Below are positions 61,700-64,000 of a stretch of DNA of 64,000 bases, piece by piece (the first letter of the stretch is position 1; every line of letters begins with the position of its first letter). This DNA comes from Nematocida parisii ERTm1 (taxonomy: Eukaryota > Microsporidia): NCBI RefSeq assembly GCF_000250985.1, contig NW_013524646.1, positions 593,913 to 657,912 of the forward strand. The letters run 5' to 3'. A program made the position numbers and the translations under genes. The notes under the pieces were generated by a model. The model made no database searches. It had not been told where the DNA came from and saw only the letters and a list, made by a program, of their open reading frames with translations.

Positions 61700-63688
61700 C
61701 TATTTCGCTTGAATGTTTTTAGATTCCTTGGATTCATATTCCTCTTCTTTTTTAGAGTATTTAGTTGATTTGGAAGAGGATTCTATGCGAGCAGGTTGAT
61801 TAGAAGGAGATACCAATGGCATTTTGTTAGAATTTATTTTTGGTGCACTGTTATCCTGTGGAGTAGGGGATTTAACAGCTTTTTTATTGGCTGGTGCAGG
61901 TGTTGGAAGGGGTTTCTGGGGAATGGTGAGGTTTGGAGGGGTGGTCTTTTCTTCTTGTGGGTTAGAAATAACGCCAACTAGCAATGGTGTCTTTGTTTCT
62001 GGTGCACTGGGAGGAGGTTTCGGCATATTTTTTTGGTCTGGCTTTACATTATTTACTTCAACCTGGGCAACATTTACGTCAATAATTTCTACATCATCAG
62101 GGGGGACTGTTACAAAGAATGATTTAATCCATAAAAACACCCTTGAGAAACCACTAGATATACCCCTGAATATTCCTGTAAAAAAGCCTACTTTTGGAGG
62201 AGCTGGGTTATCCCCATCTACAGTTTGATGTATGTGATGTACCTCATTAGGCTGGTTAGAGCCATCTGTATTCATACTGACATTAGGTTCTTCTGGGCCA
62301 GGCTCATTGTTTGGAGATTGTGGCGGATCTGCCTGCTCTGGTTCTGGAGCATTTTGTGATTCTTCTGGTAGGTCTGCTTGCTCTGGTTCTGGCGGGCTTG
62401 TCTGATCTGGTGCAGTCTGCATTAGAGCAAGTATAGCGGGTTGTTCTGGAGCAGGCTCAGGCATTGATTCATTCTGTAAAGCAGCTGGTGCAGGAGTTGG
62501 TTTTGATTCATTCTGTAAAGCAGCTGGTGCAGGAGTTGGTTCTGGTTTTAGTGCAATTGGTGGGGCACTTAGTAGAGAAGCTGTTTCTGGCTCTGGCACA
62601 GGTGGGGCGTTGTGTGGTTCTGGTGGTGTACTAGACTGCTTAGCTTTTTCTTTATCACGTGGCAATAAATTAGACACTTTATAGTCTATTTCAGATAAAT
62701 CCAGTGCTTCACTTGTGGACTTATAAGACATATTTTTGTCACATTTAATAGTTAAATCTTCATTATTTTTAAAATCATTTTCCATAGGATCTGAGTTTAT
62801 ATGAACCTCTTTTTTCTTTTTATTGCTTTTCGGTTTAAGTGAATAGCCAGATTTATTTTTATTACATGAACATTTGCCTTTATTCACTAGAGGCAGTGGG
62901 TCATCTAATTCATCTTCTTTGCAGGAACACTTTTTATTACTCTTTGGTTTGTGTGGGCGATCAGACTTATTTTTCTTGCAAGAGCATTTGTCTTTAGTGC
63001 TCGGTGGATGGTTATGCCAGTTTCTGCTCTCATTCTTGGGCTTAAATGAATCGTCTAACTTACCTTTGCACGAGCATGTGCTTTTAGTTTTTTGTTTAGG
63101 TAGATTATCTGGTTTGTTCTCTTTACATAAGCATTTGTTATCTTCCTTGGGCTTAAACAAATCTTCAGACTTTTTCTTTTTGCAGCAGAATTTATCATCT
63201 TCCATTGGCTTGAATAGATCATCTGATTTATTCTTCTTACATGAACACTTATTCTCATCTTTTGGTTTGCAACAGCCAGAAGACATTTTATTTTCTTTGT
63301 GCTGACTATTCTGGTCTGTCTTGGATTTATAAGAGCTCTTCTTTTCACTGAATAAGTCACTTGAGGGAGAAAAAGGAGAGGTGTCTTTATTTATATCCTT
63401 CTCTTTTTCTAAAGGAGATTTTAAATCTTTGTGTGTTTTGTTAATTTCTGAACTATCTGAAATTGCACTGCTTTTTGTATTTATTTCTTTTTTAATACTT
63501 TCTTCTATCTTGCTGTTTGACACTGTATCTTCCTTTGAGCCTTTAATCTTACTATCCAATCCATTGGTGTCCTCTAAACTTTTTATTAGTTGAGTAGAGT
63601 CTTCTTTTTTAGTTAAATTCTCAGTAAACTGCCTACTATTATAAATAAAATATACAAAGAAGTATATTATAGAATTGATTCTCTTCAT
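61700..63688 (-). CDS. Secreted protein with eight CxC modules and a Pro/Glu/Ala-rich region
   Basis: 662 residues of unknown function. A hydrophobic N-terminus (MKRINSIIYFFVYFIYNS) looks like a signal peptide. After a charged region come eight short Cys modules, CC or CxC, at residues 139/140, 148/150, 168/169, 186/188, 205/207, 235/237, 254/256 and 273/275. Most are embedded in KCSCKKNKSD...KPK units. A Pro/Glu/Ala-rich stretch (about 350-470, including a duplicated PAPAALQNES) and one amphipathic hydrophobic segment (GIFRGISSGFSRVFLWIKSFF, about 510-530) follow, then a Pro/Lys-rich tail. Metal binding or disulfide cross-linking is possible. It neighbours another secreted repeat protein. 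Confidence 0.7.
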   Translation of the reverse strand: MKRINSIIYFFVYFIYNSRQFTENLTKKEDSTQLIKSLEDTNGLDSKIKGSKEDTVSNSKIEESIKKEINTKSSAISDSSEINKTHKDLKSPLEKEKDINKDTSPFSPSSDLFSEKKSSYKSKTDQNSQHKENKMSSGCCKPKDENKCSCKKNKSDDLFKPMEDDKFCCKKKKSEDLFKPKEDNKCLCKENKPDNLPKQKTKSTCSCKGKLDDSFKPKNESRNWHNHPPSTKDKCSCKKNKSDRPHKPKSNKKCSCKEDELDDPLPLVNKGKCSCNKNKSGYSLKPKSNKKKKEVHINSDPMENDFKNNEDLTIKCDKNMSYKSTSEALDLSEIDYKVSNLLPRDKEKAKQSSTPPEPHNAPPVPEPETASLLSAPPIALKPEPTPAPAALQNESKPTPAPAALQNESMPEPAPEQPAILALMQTAPDQTSPPEPEQADLPEESQNAPEPEQADPPQSPNNEPGPEEPNVSMNTDGSNQPNEVHHIHQTVDGDNPAPPKVGFFTGIFRGISSGFSRVFLWIKSFFVTVPPDDVEIIDVNVAQVEVNNVKPDQKNMPKPPPSAPETKTPLLVGVISNPQEEKTTPPNLTIPQKPLPTPAPANKKAVKSPTPQDNSAPKINSNKMPLVSPSNQPARIESSSKSTKYSKKEEEYESKESKNIQAK

Positions 63689-63940
63689 AGGGGTAATAGA
63701 GAAATAATACTATATATAGGTATTGTGAAAGAATCAAAAATAAGGAGAGGCGTAGAGATCATATACAAAATAAACCAATAGAAACAGTCTTTTCATAAAA
63801 ATGACGTGTGTATAGCCAATATCGCTCGAATAATCCGAAACAGTGTGAAAATAGAAATATAATATTACTTAGAAACAGAGATATATATGAAATGAATAGG
63901 CTTCTATTGTAAATGTAAAAATAAATGTTTATAAATAAAA

Positions 63941-64000
63941 ATGACAATACAGCCAGAAGCAGAGTATCATATTCCAGAAAAGTTTATATTTGCAGCTGGG
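63941..64000 (+). CDS. Start of an unidentified gene (partial)
   Basis: ATG 63941 after an ATAAATAAAA stretch opens a frame to the window end: MTIQPEAEYHIPEKFIFAAG. The balanced composition and the typical A-rich leader suggest a real start. Twenty residues are too few to identify it. The 252-bp spacer before it shows nothing. Confidence 0.5.
   Translation, partial: MTIQPEAEYHIPEKFIFAAG

Overview
The window looks like part of a microsporidian genome, most likely Nematocida or a close relative. The evidence is an AT-rich, compact, apparently intron-free sequence with very short spacers. It carries fungal-type genes that microsporidia keep (mitosomal IscU scaffold, CHS7-type chitin-synthase chaperone, CDP-alcohol phosphotransferase, RanGAP, eukaryotic aminoacyl-tRNA synthetases and ribosomal proteins) next to families of secreted or membrane-anchored fast-evolving proteins that resemble the Nematocida large gene family. 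No database search was possible; names rest on motifs read from the translations.

Layout. 1-4.0 kb: the 3' end of prolyl-tRNA synthetase, eIF2A, PP1 and ISU1. 4.0-17.6 kb: a gene-poor accessory region with two small one-TM proteins (4738-5358, 14328-14891) and three large-family genes or remnants (5839-8843, 10862-13985, 15526-16640). They form a degraded tandem array of a small-TM plus large-family unit, with dispersed repeats and two GC-rich islands. 17.6-53.98 kb: the conserved core. It holds an adenylate-cyclase-like protein, a GNAT protein, a PP2A-family phosphatase, ethanolamine/choline phosphotransferase, eIF2-alpha, a diverged SF3B1-like protein, CHS7, a transporter-like protein, a HECT ligase, GlnRS, eS17, a zinc-finger protein, eS6, phosphoglucose isomerase, a WNK-like pseudokinase, RanGAP, MUS81, a RhoGAP, BUD20 and DNA polymerase alpha. 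54.0-63.7 kb: a second accessory region with a TM-anchored relative of the large family, a secreted Ser-rich repeat protein and a secreted Cys-module/Pro-rich protein. The window ends in the first 20 codons of another gene.

Core genes are packed with spacers of 3-31 bp between divergent starts and 7-18 bp between tandem genes; one convergent pair shares a TTATAA hexamer at its stops. Accessory regions have spacers of 0.3-2 kb. Several genes, including the essential DNA polymerase alpha, are broken by single-base frameshifts, two of them in runs of eight A. Some of these are therefore probably assembly errors. Two N gaps (8125-8451, 27482-27840) also interrupt genes. No tRNA, rRNA or CRISPR array was recognised.
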